Origin: Rusavskia elegans
Taxonomy: Eukaryota > Ascomycota > Lecanoromycetes > Teloschistales > Teloschistaceae
Direction of reading: 5' to 3'
Assembly (NCBI GenBank): GCA_011316305.1
Contig: SAUG01000050.1
Coordinates: 248,001-312,000, forward strand
DNA length: 64,000 nt
Positions 25,951 through 36,548 of this stretch are shown piece by piece. The notes beneath the pieces are model-generated. The model was not told the DNA's origin and made no database searches. It worked only from the letters and a program-made list of their open reading frames with translations. Within the stretch, counting starts at the first letter, position 1. Each line of letters opens with the position of its first letter. Position numbers and translations under genes: made by a program.

Positions 25951-26403
25951 GGCGCGATATTAAATTTAGATCTGCGAGCGGCAAGCTTTTTAACAGCTTT
26001 ACTCTATATAGTTAGCTTTTAGAAAAAACCTGATACCACGCTAGTGGATCGTATGAGGCAACCCGAATGAAGCTAATAAGCTGCTCTTTCTAGATATGGT
26101 CCAAGGGGCTCTTCCTAGATACAGATCAATTCTTCGCTACATGCGGGGAATGACCTTCCTGACCTGTGGTCAATTCTTTTGCTGTTTGTTCCTCAAGATC
26201 CTACGTTGCAGAATTGTTGAACCTGGGGGACCTATTCTGCGATATTCATGCCAAGACTTAGAGATCCGGGGAACTTCGGTGATCTGCAGGGGGTAGCTCA
26301 TTGCACGCCAATCAGCGTTCCTCGAAGGGGAGCTGTCAATAATCTTAGGTTCTTCCACAAAACTACTTCATGTACGTCTATACAGATCAGCCTGGCGTTC
26401 AAC
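25951..26403. other. Transition zone between AT-rich block and genes
   Basis: Base composition shifts from AT-rich to balanced within about 80 bases around 25,950-26,030, and CpA and TpG reappear. The zone presumably carries the promoter of the glutamine synthetase-like gene. Short frames here have no family resemblance and I do not call them genes. Confidence 0.6.
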
Positions 26404-28039
26404 ATGCCCGACTCCACTCAAACTAAAGTTACGCTACAAACACTCCCGAATGTCCTGTTCAATGACACCAAAGTCAAAGTTGCAGGTGTCGATATCGATG
26501 GCATCCTGCGTGGGAAGCTCATGTCCAAGAAGAAATTCCTCTCAATCGCCAAAGACGGATTCGGCTTCTGCTCTGTCATCTACGGTTGGGACATGCATGA
26601 TCAAACATACTTCAAAGAGCTGGGCATCAGCAACAAGGAGAATGGGTACAGGGACATGATTGCCATTCCTGACCTGAGTAGTTTCCGAAGGATCCCATGG
26701 GAAGACAATGTGCCTTTCTTCCTCGTCAGCTTCTTTGATCCAGACACGGGAAGTCCTATCTGTGCTTGTCCCAGAGGACTGTTGAAAACTGCGTGCGATA
26801 AATTGGAGGAACAGGGCTTGGGTGCTATGGCAGGAGGTATGCCTGTCCGAGGAGTCCCTGGTTTCTCATTGCACGTCCAGCTGTTGACATTGACGTGCAA
26901 TCTAGCCGAATTCGAATTCTATCAGTTCCGAACTCCAGCCGATCCAAATGTTCCAATATCCGAACGCAATTCTTCCTCCACCGCAAGATTCCTACAGCAC
27001 AATCCCGTCAACGCTCTGCCTCCACTCACGGAAGGCATGTTTGGATATAGCTTGACGAGGCCAGTCCACAACCAAGAGTACTACTATGGCATATATGATG
27101 CTTGCGAGAAATTTAATTGCGGGATTGAGAGTTGGCATACCGAGAGCGGTCCAGGTGTTTTCGAAGCTGTACGATAGCCACAACCCAGTAGAGTCGAGTC
27201 CGTTGGGCTTACAGAAGTTTCTGCACAGGCACTGGAGTTTGGCGAGATCAAAGGCATGGCCGATAGAGCTGGTCTATTCAAGTCGGTAATCCATGTCGAG
27301 TCTTGTCACAACCAAGAGCACGGCTGGTAGCTGACCACATCGTAGATACGTTGTGAAGTCGCTGGGTAGCAAGTTCGGCATCACGCCGTGCTTCATGGCA
27401 AAGCCACGAGAAGGACTGCCGGGCAATTCTGGACACATGCATGTCTCCATTGTGGACAAATCCGGCAAGAACATGTTCTATCGTGGAACGGAAGACACCG
27501 ATGCCGAGTACAAGGATCTAGCATTTCTTTCCGATATGGGTCGTCAATTCCTAGCAGGCCTATTAGACGGTCTCCCCGACATCATGCCTATTGTGGCACC
27601 CACGGTCAACTCATACAAACGACTCGTCGAGAATTTCTGGGCTCCAGTAACCGTGTCATGGGGACTGGAACATCGGGCAGCGTCGATACGACTGATAGCA
27701 CCACCGACCGCGAGCGCAAAAGCTACCAGGTTTGAAGTTCGTGTGGCAGGAGCCGATGCGAATCCCACCCTAGTGCTTGCGGCCATCCTCGCGTTGGGCT
27801 GGCGAGGGATCAAAAAAAATATGGAAATAGGTGTACCACCGCTGGGAAAAGGAGAGGATGTGGGGGGTGCATCGGACAAAGGTGCCCGGCTAGCAAAATC
27901 ATTGAAAGAGGCTAATTTGCAGATGACGAGGAAGGCGAGTGTGGCCCGAGAGGTCTTTGGCGATGCTTTTGTGGATCACTTTGGGGGTACGAGGGAACAT
28001 GAGATCAGACTGTGGGATGAGGCCGTCACAGACTGGTAA
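26404..28039 (+). CDS. Type-I glutamine synthetase-like ligase, 480 aa
   Basis: This belongs to the glutamine synthetase fold, which makes gamma-glutamyl amides from glutamate, ATP and an amine. The fungal single-domain branch is poorly characterised and may act on amines other than ammonia. Exons inferred: 26,404-26,836, 26,906-27,168, 27,229-27,281 and 27,346-28,039. The first intron is 69 nt and in frame, so it reads through but breaks the conserved AMAGAEFEFYQF. The third intron uses donor GTCGGT, which restores GLFKYVVKSLG. Seen: N-terminal beta-grasp region, HTESGPGVFEA (about 219-232), GHMHVS (about 279), the RLI/FEVR active-site stretch and GADANPTLVLAAILA near the C terminus. It lacks the amidohydrolase half of FluG. 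The start at MPDSTQ is chosen; an in-frame ATG at 26,248 would add 52 unconvincing residues. It is the gene nearest the RIP block yet shows no RIP. Confidence 0.88.
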
Positions 28040-29083
28040 GTCTTGAAACACGGGTGGTAGGATCTTGCTGATTTGAGTAGGGAGGTCAAGCGATACATCG
28101 AAACGGTATGAAGACATGTTTCTACGAACGTCAGCCGTCGCCTCGGGGGCCTGTCTCTTGAAAGCATTGGTTGGAAGGTAGGCCATCGAAGGGCAAAGAT
28201 TTGGTTGTCCGAGCATAGCTATGGGAGGTAGCGAGTTGAACGACAGGTTCCTCCACGACTGATTTCACGGTGATGTTTCCATAACGTCCGACTCCCAGAT
28301 GATCCAGCAACCTTGAATTTCCACAACTGAATGGTAAGAGCAGGGCTGTTGCTCAGACGGGGCAAGTCTAGAAATGTGGCCACATCAGTGAACGTTCATC
28401 CAACAGAAGCTGCTGGCCAGTGGGTAGTATCGCTGATGAACAGCTCGTCGCCGGATCTTGCTTACCTTGCCGCATGATGCACACGTCTTCCCGGATGCAG
28501 GCATGGCCGATCCGCACGAAGGACAGGTTGAGTGACCCATTTTGTGCACCGTGTTGTCTGTTAAGTTTCGAGGACTATAAGAAGGGGGCTCTTTTTGGAA
28601 TAGTTGTGCCGGTGCTTGAGAGGAAGTTTATCTATCGGTCGGGAGACGTAGACGTACTTATATGCGGTACGACAACCTCGGAGCAGCTGACCTCGGCTGG
28701 GCAAGGTCCAGTGCTGACAGGATGGATGATACCCTTCTCTTTCTTTTGGTTTATTCGGATCTCTTCGTTGAAATCTTCTGGTCTCTTTCTTTTCCGTCAC
28801 TCAATCTGTTCTGATTTGACCATCAATCGCTACCTCGATTCGGTGACATCGTATACTCGACCTACCGGCAATACGGACAGCGATGACGTTGGAGGGGCTG
28901 CCCCGCAGCGACAATGATTCGAAGTTATTCGACGATGAATGACGATCTCTATTCTGTCGATTGATGTTACTTAAGTCTTTCGTACAACCCTCTACCTTTA
29001 CTACTCTTCACCCAACTATCCAGTTTCGTCGGGAATTGGCACTCAAGCAAAAGAAACCAAGATTTCATAGACCGGCTTTCACC
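28040..29083. other. Intergenic, no supported gene
   Basis: About 1 kb between the glutamine synthetase-like gene and the dienelactone hydrolase. It should hold the terminator of the first and promoter of the second. A 165-codon frame at 28,420-28,917 starts with GTG, has no domain-like pattern and lacks good splice context, so it is left out. Confidence 0.6.
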
Positions 29084-30032
29084 ATGGCACAACAAGGGCA
29101 CAGCGAGGTCAGCAATTCCATCTTCGACAATAATCACGCTGGTATCCCCGATGTTGACATTCAAAGGCATGCTGCACCGTTCCCCCCGCAGTCGTAGGCG
29201 ACTATAAAGTCAAGGGTGACTACATCGACCTCGATGGCATGCAAGTTTGTACGACATAATCCCTCCTTTTGTCCACAGACTCCCTCCTAACATGCAACCC
29301 AGACACCACCGGTCCCTCCACCGCCACCTCTGCCATCTTTATCATCTACGACATCTTCGGCTTCAGCTCGCAGACCCTCCAAGGCGCCGACATCCTCGCC
29401 CACGCCGACCAAAGCCACCAATACCAAGTCTTCATGCCGGACTTCTTCAAGGGCAAACCCCTCCCTCAAAGCGTCTTCCCACCCGACACCGAGGAGAAAA
29501 AGAAGCAAATGAGCGATTTCTTTGCGGGTCCCGCGAGCCCACCGGATACGGCGAAGAAGGTACCGGAGTTGGTGAAGAAGTTGGGGGAGAAGTATACGGG
29601 AGTGAAGAAGTGGGGTAGTTTGGGCATGTGTTGGGGTGGGAAGGTACGTCTATCTATCCGATATGATTCGATGGATTCGAGAAAAAGCAGGGCAAAAGCT
29701 GATGGGAAATTTGTATGAATCAGATCGTTTCTTTGACCTCCCAATCCGGAACCCCTTTTTCTGCATCCGCCGAAGTCCATCCTGCGATGGTGGATCCGAA
29801 CGATGCCAAGGGCTTCAAGGTCCCCGTGTGTATGCTCGCGTCCGGCGATGAGAATCCCGAAGACGTGGAGAACTTCAAGAAGAGCCTTAGTGTGGAGAAC
29901 CATGTCGAGACGTTTGGCGACCAGGTGCATGGATGGATGGCTGCGAGGGCGAATCTGAAGAACGAGAGGGTCAAGTCGGAGTATGAGCGTGGCTATGGCG
30001 TCTTGCTTGATTTTTATCATAAGCATCTGTGA
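29084..30032 (+). CDS. Dienelactone hydrolase family protein, 251 aa
   Basis: An alpha/beta hydrolase of the dienelactone hydrolase family; bacterial members open dienelactone rings, while most fungal paralogues have unknown substrates. Exons inferred: 29,084-29,107, 29,167-29,248, 29,303-29,643 and 29,724-30,032, all with GT-AG borders. The joins give SEACCTVPPAVVGDY and MQVYTTGPST, typical of the fungal family. The catalytic triad is visible: Cys145 in GMCWGGK, Asp191 in ASGDENP and His218 in QVHGWMAAR. The YDIFGF motif and an HPAMVDP stretch also fit. No signal peptide, so it is likely cytosolic. The length matches the family (about 250 aa). The first exon codes for only eight residues. 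Confidence 0.9.
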
Positions 30033-31553
30033 GGGTTGAAACGACTTGCGTTATGGAGACCGCTGATTATTCAGGTCTCCTCGTCGTGGTCATTCACTTT
30101 GATACTATGTTGGACATCTGGATGCAGCAGACAGGGATAGAGCCAAGATCGGAGAACGATGTATAGCCCGTTCCATCTCTGCGTAACAGAGCCATTTATC
30201 AATTGTGAAATGCACCATGGATTTTCTCCCAGGTCAGAAGGCCTGCGGGCTATATCTCACTGGTCTTGCTGCCTGATAGCCTCGTCCATCGTGCAAGTGT
30301 TGCAGACATCCAACCGTTCGCCTCGAAACCGATTCTAAACTATGCGTGGCAGTGCATCCGTAGCGTTCTCCAAAGCTGCCGTCGATATATGCTTGTGGAT
30401 CGCTCTTTCTTCAGTTTGAGATATGCCAGGATTTCCATGGGAAGCCCCATAACGTGCGAGAAATCTGATCGGCAGCCTAATCTCGTCTCAAAACGGCATC
30501 TAAGGGGTTCGATCTTGAGCAAAGACTTGGGACGCTCTTACGCATACGACCAAAGAACAAGAACTCGCTCGGCCTTGGTAGCAGCCATCCCATCACTTAC
30601 TTCCTAAAAGCAGTCCTGCTGGTTTCAATTTCAGGAGAAGTGCTGGAAATCCCTGTCCAGGTAAGATGCTCCTCCTAGAAAAGAACCATGGCAAACAGCT
30701 AGACATGCAAAATGACAACCCAAAGAAATATCCCTCCATATATTACAAAATCCCTTCACCCAGGCGAAGAAACACAGGACATCACCTTCGCTGCGCCGGG
30801 AGCTTGTTTCACGATGTGGGACACGTTTCTCCATATCATATTAGGGGAGGAAGGAGGATCCCGACCAGCCTTTCTACGGCGGATAGGCATGTGGCTTGGA
30901 ATTCTTAGACAAGATATCGAGGAGGAGATGTGGCCTGTTACTTTGATGTGATTTCTGTATTGGGTGTAAGGGAAAGAGGTAGGGAGGGTAGGTGCTGGTG
31001 ATCGAGTAAGGGGAAGATGGGGATGTAATGAATGGAAGATTGTGTAGATGGACTACATGCGGGAACTTCATCTCGACATGGAAGAAAAGGACAGGAGGAA
31101 TGGAAACGGCAGCAGATTCGCAAAGGAGTGGAACGGAGAGTAAATTACAATCAAACAATGGCCATAAGAGAAAAACATATCAATCAAGTCATCTCGAGAC
31201 TAATAACCAGGAAATCGTGACCTGCCAGCGTTGTTACCTTTACCATTCTGCTTCGACTCCAACACTACTATCCTTTTTCACATGAGAAAATTACAAAATA
31301 CGAGTCGAAGAAAAGGAACGATCTAGCCTCCCACGTGCCATCCGACCGCAAACAAGATAAATCACACGGCCTAATCGACGTCATCCGCCAACGAATCATC
31401 CCACCCCCATCGAACGCGATTGGGGTCAACGCCATGATAAGAATATCCAAACCCTTTCTCCACCTTCACCCTTCGGACACCAATCAGCCTATAGACTTTC
31501 GATAATCACCTCTCATCTGGTCATAACCCTCGGACGAAAACAACAGAGTCAAG
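30033..31553. other. Intergenic, no supported gene
   Basis: About 1.5 kb without a frame that looks like a conserved protein. Short frames on both strands (for example 30,266-30,607 and 30,874-31,158) start with non-ATG codons or are low in complexity. The right end is CT-rich upstream of the next gene, as in many fungal promoters. Confidence 0.55.
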
Positions 31554-32020
31554 ATGACGGAATGGACCAGCAAGAAATACAACGAGTACTACAACACGTA
31601 CGTCCCCTGGCTCGAAGATAAATACCTTGCTTGGTTCGGCGAGAACAAGACGAGTTATACCGCCAAAGGTATCTATCTATCTATCTCCACCTTCCCAGCC
31701 ATCCCCCCTCCCCCCCCCAAAAAACCCCTCACTAACTACCCCTCCCAACAGAACAACTCGACAAAACCAAACTCACCAATGACTCCTCCCTCAACGCCGT
31801 CCAAGACGGCGTCAACACGGGCGTCAGCGGGCAGCTGAAATCCGGTGGTCTCCTTGGCGGCGTCGGCGACCTCGTTTCCAAGGAAGGTGTGAATAGGGCT
31901 GAAAGGGGCGATAGCGGATTAGGGGAGAAGGAGGCGATCGAGAAGGGGAAGGAGGGACAGAAGAAGGGGTGGGGGGAGAGTATTCCTGGTAGTAGTTGGA
32001 TTACTGGGGGGAAGAAGTAG
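31554..32020 (+). CDS. Small conserved fungal protein, 127 aa, unknown function
   Basis: Exons inferred: 31,554-31,668 and 31,752-32,020; the 83-nt intron has a GTATCT donor and an AACAG acceptor. The product starts with an aromatic stretch (KKYNEYYNTYVPWLEDKYL, then WFGENKTSY), followed by a Gly-rich part (GVSGQLKSGGLLGGVGDLVS) and a charged C terminus ending WITGGKK. I recall similar small proteins in other Pezizomycotina, without a known function. No signal peptide or membrane span is evident. The intron holds an (ATCT)n tract and a C-rich run, and a run of 14 G follows the stop at about 32,035-32,048. Confidence 0.75.
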
Positions 32021-32525
32021 GTGTGAGAGGTGGTGGGGGGGGGGGGGGATTTCCATCTTGTTGAGGGGAAGGAGTTGGTGGGCTAAGATGGGAGAGATGT
32101 CAATAGCGAGGGTTGGAGTCTGGGGGTAATGCGGTCTCATGTTCATCGCCTGAGATTGTGGGTTTGATGTTTGGATACATATAGCGATCTTTTTTCTCTG
32201 GTCTTGCAAGCGTCATAATCGATTCTTTCATATTATGATAGCAATGAAATTGCATACCTTACATTCACAGCAAAAGGAATCCATGTCTTAGTTTGGTCGA
32301 CACGGACTTCCTTTGTAATCCTTGTGTTCAGTTGTTTGGTATGGGAGGAGCAACCAGCTGGAGACACCCGTTAAGCATCGGCCAAGAATTACCAAGAATT
32401 ATGACATTGCAGTCACTGACTGAGGAGACTAATCGCAACACGGGATATACATGCTATAAGAGCAACGGAGCAAACTGCATCAAGTCGAGCCATGCAAGGC
32501 GTACATCTCCAGGAGATCGAAAGTT
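32021..32525. other. Convergent intergenic region
   Basis: This is the 3' space between the 127-aa gene (plus) and CHS5 (minus). It begins with a 14-G homopolymer near 32,035. Nothing else is recognisable. Confidence 0.6.
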
Positions 32526-33815
32526 TTACAGAGCGACATCCACCATGCTCGCATTGTCTTCCGGCCTTGGCGATGTACGACCGTCTCCAGGATTGGCAGG
32601 TTTCAAGTTCTGATATGGCTGTTGATCAACGCGGTCGGTTGAAGTGAGATCACTGGGTGCAGAACTGGCTTCCGGTGATACAGGTCCTGAAACGGTCGAT
32701 TCTGATGGCGACAGCTGAGTATCGACTTCAGCTTTCGGGGTATCTTTCGCTGGCGGAGGTGGAGCTGGAGAATCACCTTCACTTGGTGACGAAGGCGGAG
32801 GAGGGAGGTTGGACGCTCTAAGATTGTTCGCTGACGTAGGCGTTTGTATTTCCTGTCGGCTCCGGTTTGGTAATTGATCGTTCGGTATCGATGCCGTCGA
32901 GCTCGCTGGACCTTGAGATTCGCGCCGTTGCTGCTGTTGCCGCTGTGGGCTTTGCTGAAGTCCGACACCTTGTCCGACTTGCCTCAATTTAGGATCCGCA
33001 TTCAAATAGTATCCCCTGACGCCCACTATTCTGCCTTCTCTTTCGCAGCCTTCCACCCACTCTGGTCGTACAACAGGAATGTTCATCTCCACTGCTTTTT
33101 CCCATTCCCTTCCCCGTCCTTCCATACAGACGAAATGGGTTGTATCTATCCGCACATTCTCAGCAATCTTCGCACCTATCCGATCGATTGCCCCACTGAG
33201 ACTTTCCCGCAATGGCGGGGCCATCATGCCGGGGGTTACGGTGATGCCGGAAAGGTCGGTCATCTTGTGTGTGCGGACAGTCAACTTATCGCTGCTGTAC
33301 ACCCCCGCGCTTGTCCTTAAGACCAGTTGAAAGTTGTATTCCGTATCTACTGCTAGACCGCTCATTTTGGTACTTGTCATTTCCTTTGGTTTGGGAATAT
33401 TGCCGGCTTTGCTGCCATTCCGGTACAGACTGAGACTCCGTATTTCGGCAGTTGCGAGATCAATTGGATCCCACTCAAGGACGACGGAAGTCTGTGTGGC
33501 ATTGCGACACCGGATGACCGGTGGACTTGGTGATTGTTGGCCATAGGTGGAGAGGATGGATGACTGGAGTGATTGGAAGGATTTCTGAGCGGCAGCTTCT
33601 GAGGCGAGGTTTCTGGAAACAGTGATGTCGACTATCGAGCCTGATGTAATTGATGGGGGGAGCAATATGGAGGGAAATTCGATCTACACTCTGTCAGTAA
33701 AGGTCGAGTCACTGATGAGCAGCATTCGGGTCAAGAGCCTCACCAATCTCTTGTCCTCTGTAAGTAGAACAGCAACGCCTGCGTCGACTTTGCCGACAGT
33801 CAGTGAGATTAGCAT
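32526..33815 (-). CDS. CHS5, exomer scaffold with FN3 and BRCT domains, 409 aa
   Basis: Chs5 is the scaffold of the exomer coat at the trans-Golgi network that exports chitin synthase Chs3 and other cargoes. Exons inferred: 33,744-33,815 and 32,526-33,683, with a 60-nt intron (GTGAGG donor, TGTAG acceptor). The N terminus reads MLISLTVGKVDAGVAVLLTE, the dimerisation and Arf1-binding start of Chs5. A fibronectin type III domain follows at about 78-165 (VVLEWDP...LYRNGSKAG), and a BRCT domain at about 168-253 (ITHFVC-like TTHFVCMEGRG, RPEWVEGCE). The C-terminal 150 residues are Ser/Pro-rich and disordered. It is shorter than yeast Chs5 (671 aa), mainly in the tail. The fungal name could differ by species. 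Confidence 0.92.
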
Positions 33816-34703
33816 CTTGACCTATGACGAATTGTCGCGAACGGTTGAAGATATAGAGACAACCTCGACAACATAACCTTGGAGATGCTATCCGCCGTAA
33901 GCGCGAGTGTCTACAAAAATACGCGCGATGATTTCGACGATGTGACCGATTGCGACGATAATGACATCGTATGTATACTTTAGTTCATGTCACGCACGAA
34001 ATCTGTTATTACCCTCAACGGTCTAGGATTCCCACTTAGATTATATACCAAAATGCCAACCAGTGAATGGAAATACTTGCGTAGGACATTAAGACCCTAG
34101 GATATTCTGGCTCTTTTGATGAAGACATCTGTTTGATCGTTGGATTTTGAAATCCATGCACTTGACCTAAACCCACATTGTGAATGTCTATGAACATCAG
34201 TCTTCGAGAACGTGAAACCGATGTAGGAGAAGTACGCCTTCCAAGAGCCTCCCCTGATGTATGCCCCACAAGCCTATCTTACTTTCTCTCGCAAACCCAA
34301 TCTGCTGTCCGTCGAAGCTCATATACAGGCTCATGAAATTGTTATGCCCCTCGGTCGTTGTAGTTGACCTCCTCAGCAACGTGACTACCACCTTTCTCGT
34401 TAACCAGCAGCTGTTCCTCAATCTCCCATGTCGGGTACCCGATATTCCCTTCGTCCGCTGAGTTCCATCCATTCTTTGAGCCAGACCAGCCGCTGTCTGT
34501 AGGCGCTGTCCCCAGTCGCTGCTACCTTGTATGCAGCTATTTGCTAGGCCATCATAGACCAGAGGAAGCGGTCCAGCTTCATGTGAAGAACTGTGTTTCG
34601 CAATCCCTCCTGCACGCTCGCCGTTGCCTCTCAGTGCAGCCCAGTGGCTCAGCAACCAACGGCTCTTTGAATTGCTCGACATCCACCGCCAGTGCTCACG
34701 CGC
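33816..34703. other. Intergenic, no supported gene
   Basis: Space upstream of CHS5 and downstream of the RnpA-like gene. A 161-codon minus-strand frame (34,197-34,682) has no recognisable pattern and starts inside the 3' flank of its neighbour, so it is not called. Confidence 0.55.
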
Positions 34704-35214
34704 TTACATTTTCCTTTCCGCCATCGCAACGACAGCTTCTACCACTTTACCCAACTCGGCTCTCACATTTCTCCACTGTGCGGCCACAGCTTCCTTCTTC
34801 ACAAATAGCTCCATCGTCCCCTTCAATTCCTTTCCTCCAATGTTCTCTACCGTCATTCCATCGAAACTCACACTCCTTACTTTAAATTCCTCTCGAACCG
34901 CTTCTCGTACTCTCCTCCTTACCCATCGACGTACCGTAGCCTTACCAGCGAACCCATTTGCCGAGACCCGGATCCAAAGACCCTGTTTGGGACGTGACTC
35001 AAAGCGAGCGGCCGTTTGCGGGCGGAGGACGTGCGTGGCGTCTTTGATGATCGAGTAGACGGGATATGAAGGGACATAGGCGTTGGGGTGGAAGTTGATC
35101 GAGACGATGGAGGTGGGGGGAAAACGGGGCGGCATGCCTAAACGATTTTCATTTGCTGATATGTGAGCTCAGAGACTGACCACTGCGCGTGAGGAGCGTC
35201 ATTGTGCTGGTCAT
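34704..35214 (-). CDS. RnpA-like small protein, 155 aa
   Basis: Exons inferred: 35,181-35,214 and 34,704-35,137; the 43-nt intron is short but has GT-AG ends and keeps frame (TRSGMPPRF). The central basic stretch GKATVRRWVRRRVREAV (76-92) copies the spacing of the bacterial RNase P protein RNR motif (GKAxxRNxxxRRxREA). The preceding ARFESRPKQGLWIRVS resembles its lead-in strand. The C terminus (MELFVKKEAVAAQWRNVRAE) resembles the final strand and helix of RnpA. This suggests the same ribosomal S5-like fold and RNA binding; a role in mitochondrial RNA processing is inference only. It could also be a mitochondrial ribosome-associated protein. It shares a 242-bp divergent promoter with eIF1A. 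Confidence 0.72.
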
Positions 35215-35456
35215 GGCTTCGTACGTTTGAGCGCTCGAGGGCTATTAGTGAAGAGAAAAATCCAGACCCTTGTATTGAAACGTTTCCTAGCGCTTGCGGC
35301 ATGACTGCAATCAAAGCTTGGCATTGTCATTGCCCCACTACAAGCACTTCCAGTCATTTCGAATTTAAGGTACTTGAACCCACAACAACCTCCCTTCAAG
35401 AACCTCTACACCTCCTCTGAAACCGCCCACAACACTAAGAAAAGGGTTCGGTCGCT
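35215..35456. promoter_or_regulatory. Divergent promoter region, RnpA-like gene and eIF1A
   Basis: Only 242 bp separate the start codons of the two divergent genes, so their promoters must overlap or be shared. The eIF1A side is rich in C and A just before the ATG. No clear TATA box is seen, as is common for translation genes. Confidence 0.5.
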
Positions 35457-36218
35457 ATGCCCAAGAATAAGGGGAAGGTATGATCATCCTCCGCTTGTCC
35501 GCACGAAAGAACGGCATCTAGAACATCCCGCTAGGACCGTTCGCTGACTTTAGGGTTGCCATCTTTTAGGGAGGTAAAAATAGGCGTCGAGGAAAGAACG
35601 AGAATGACAACGAAAAGCGAGAATTAACCTTCAAGGAAGAAGGCCAAGGTCCGTCTGCGAAGCCCCCTTCTGAAACCAGGAATCAACTCTGCTACATTAT
35701 AGCCTGCTAACACTGTTTCGATGTCGTCAGAATACGCACAAGTCCTCAAAATGCTCGGCAACGGACGTCTCGAAGCTCTTTGCTTCGACGGCGAAAAGCG
35801 CCTCGCTCACATCCGCGGCAAGCTACGGAAGAAAGTCTGGATCAACCAGGGCGACATCATCTTGCTATCCCTACGAGACTACCAGGATGAAAAGGGCGAT
35901 GTCATATTGAAATACAGTGCCGATGAGGCTAGAAGTTTGAAAGCATATGGGGAGCTGCCGGAGAGCGCCAAGATCAACGAAACGGATACGTATGTTTTCT
36001 TTCCCTTTATTTGATTCTTGCGGGAGAGTCCGATGGTCTGGTTTTTGTGTACAAGACAGGAGATATCGTGTTGCAGATTGGTGTAGCGATGACTGGATTG
36101 CTAATCCATATCTTCCGCTCATAGATACGGTCACGAAGGTGTGGATGACAACGTCGAATTCGACGAAGACCGAGACGGCAGCAGCGATGATAAGGATATT
36201 GACGTCGATGAGATCTAG
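35457..36218 (+). CDS. Translation initiation factor eIF1A, 150 aa
   Basis: eIF1A binds the 40S A site, helps recruit the ternary complex and governs start-codon scanning in the cytosol. Exons inferred: 35,457-35,477, 35,570-35,648, 35,731-35,989 and 36,125-36,218. Joins give [20 protein letters not shown] and ETDTYGHEG as in the family. The OB fold is clear: [39 protein letters not shown] and [15 protein letters not shown]. The basic N-terminal tail and the acidic C-terminal tail ending KDIDVDEI are both present, the regions that respectively promote and oppose start-site selection. Length fits (human 144, yeast 153 aa). Confidence 0.96.
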
Positions 36219-36548
36219 TGCTCCTTGGACCCCTGGAGGACTTTTGACCGAACACGGTTCGCCAGGTCGCTGGGCTTTCTATTGCGTTCATCGAGAGGTT
36301 GGGTTTGGTTATGTAGACACATGCGAAGAATCATGACTTGGCGTTGGGGACGTCATTACTTCGTACCACCTTCAGGTACTGCTACAGGTGATGCAAAGGC
36401 AAAAGTGTCAAATAAGGGGGAATGCAAATACTTGATTGGAGAAGCAGACTCCGAATTTCTCTAACGCTATACCTCATACCTTGTCATCAAGGTCATATTG
36501 CCCTCGTACACTGCGAACCTCTCCTTTCCCTCAGCACAGCCATTTTCT
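36219..36548. other. Convergent intergenic region
   Basis: A 330-bp 3' space between eIF1A and RAD1, with no recognisable element. Confidence 0.6.

Noticed and set aside
26096..26358. Short frames on both strands upstream of the glutamine synthetase-like gene
   Set aside because: They are under 70 codons, overlap each other and show no conserved pattern.
28420..28917. A 165-codon plus-strand frame
   Set aside because: It starts with GTG, has no recognisable domain and has a random-looking composition.
34197..34682. A 161-codon minus-strand frame between CHS5 and the RnpA-like gene
   Set aside because: There is no domain pattern or supporting splice structure, and it begins in the 3' flank of the neighbouring gene.
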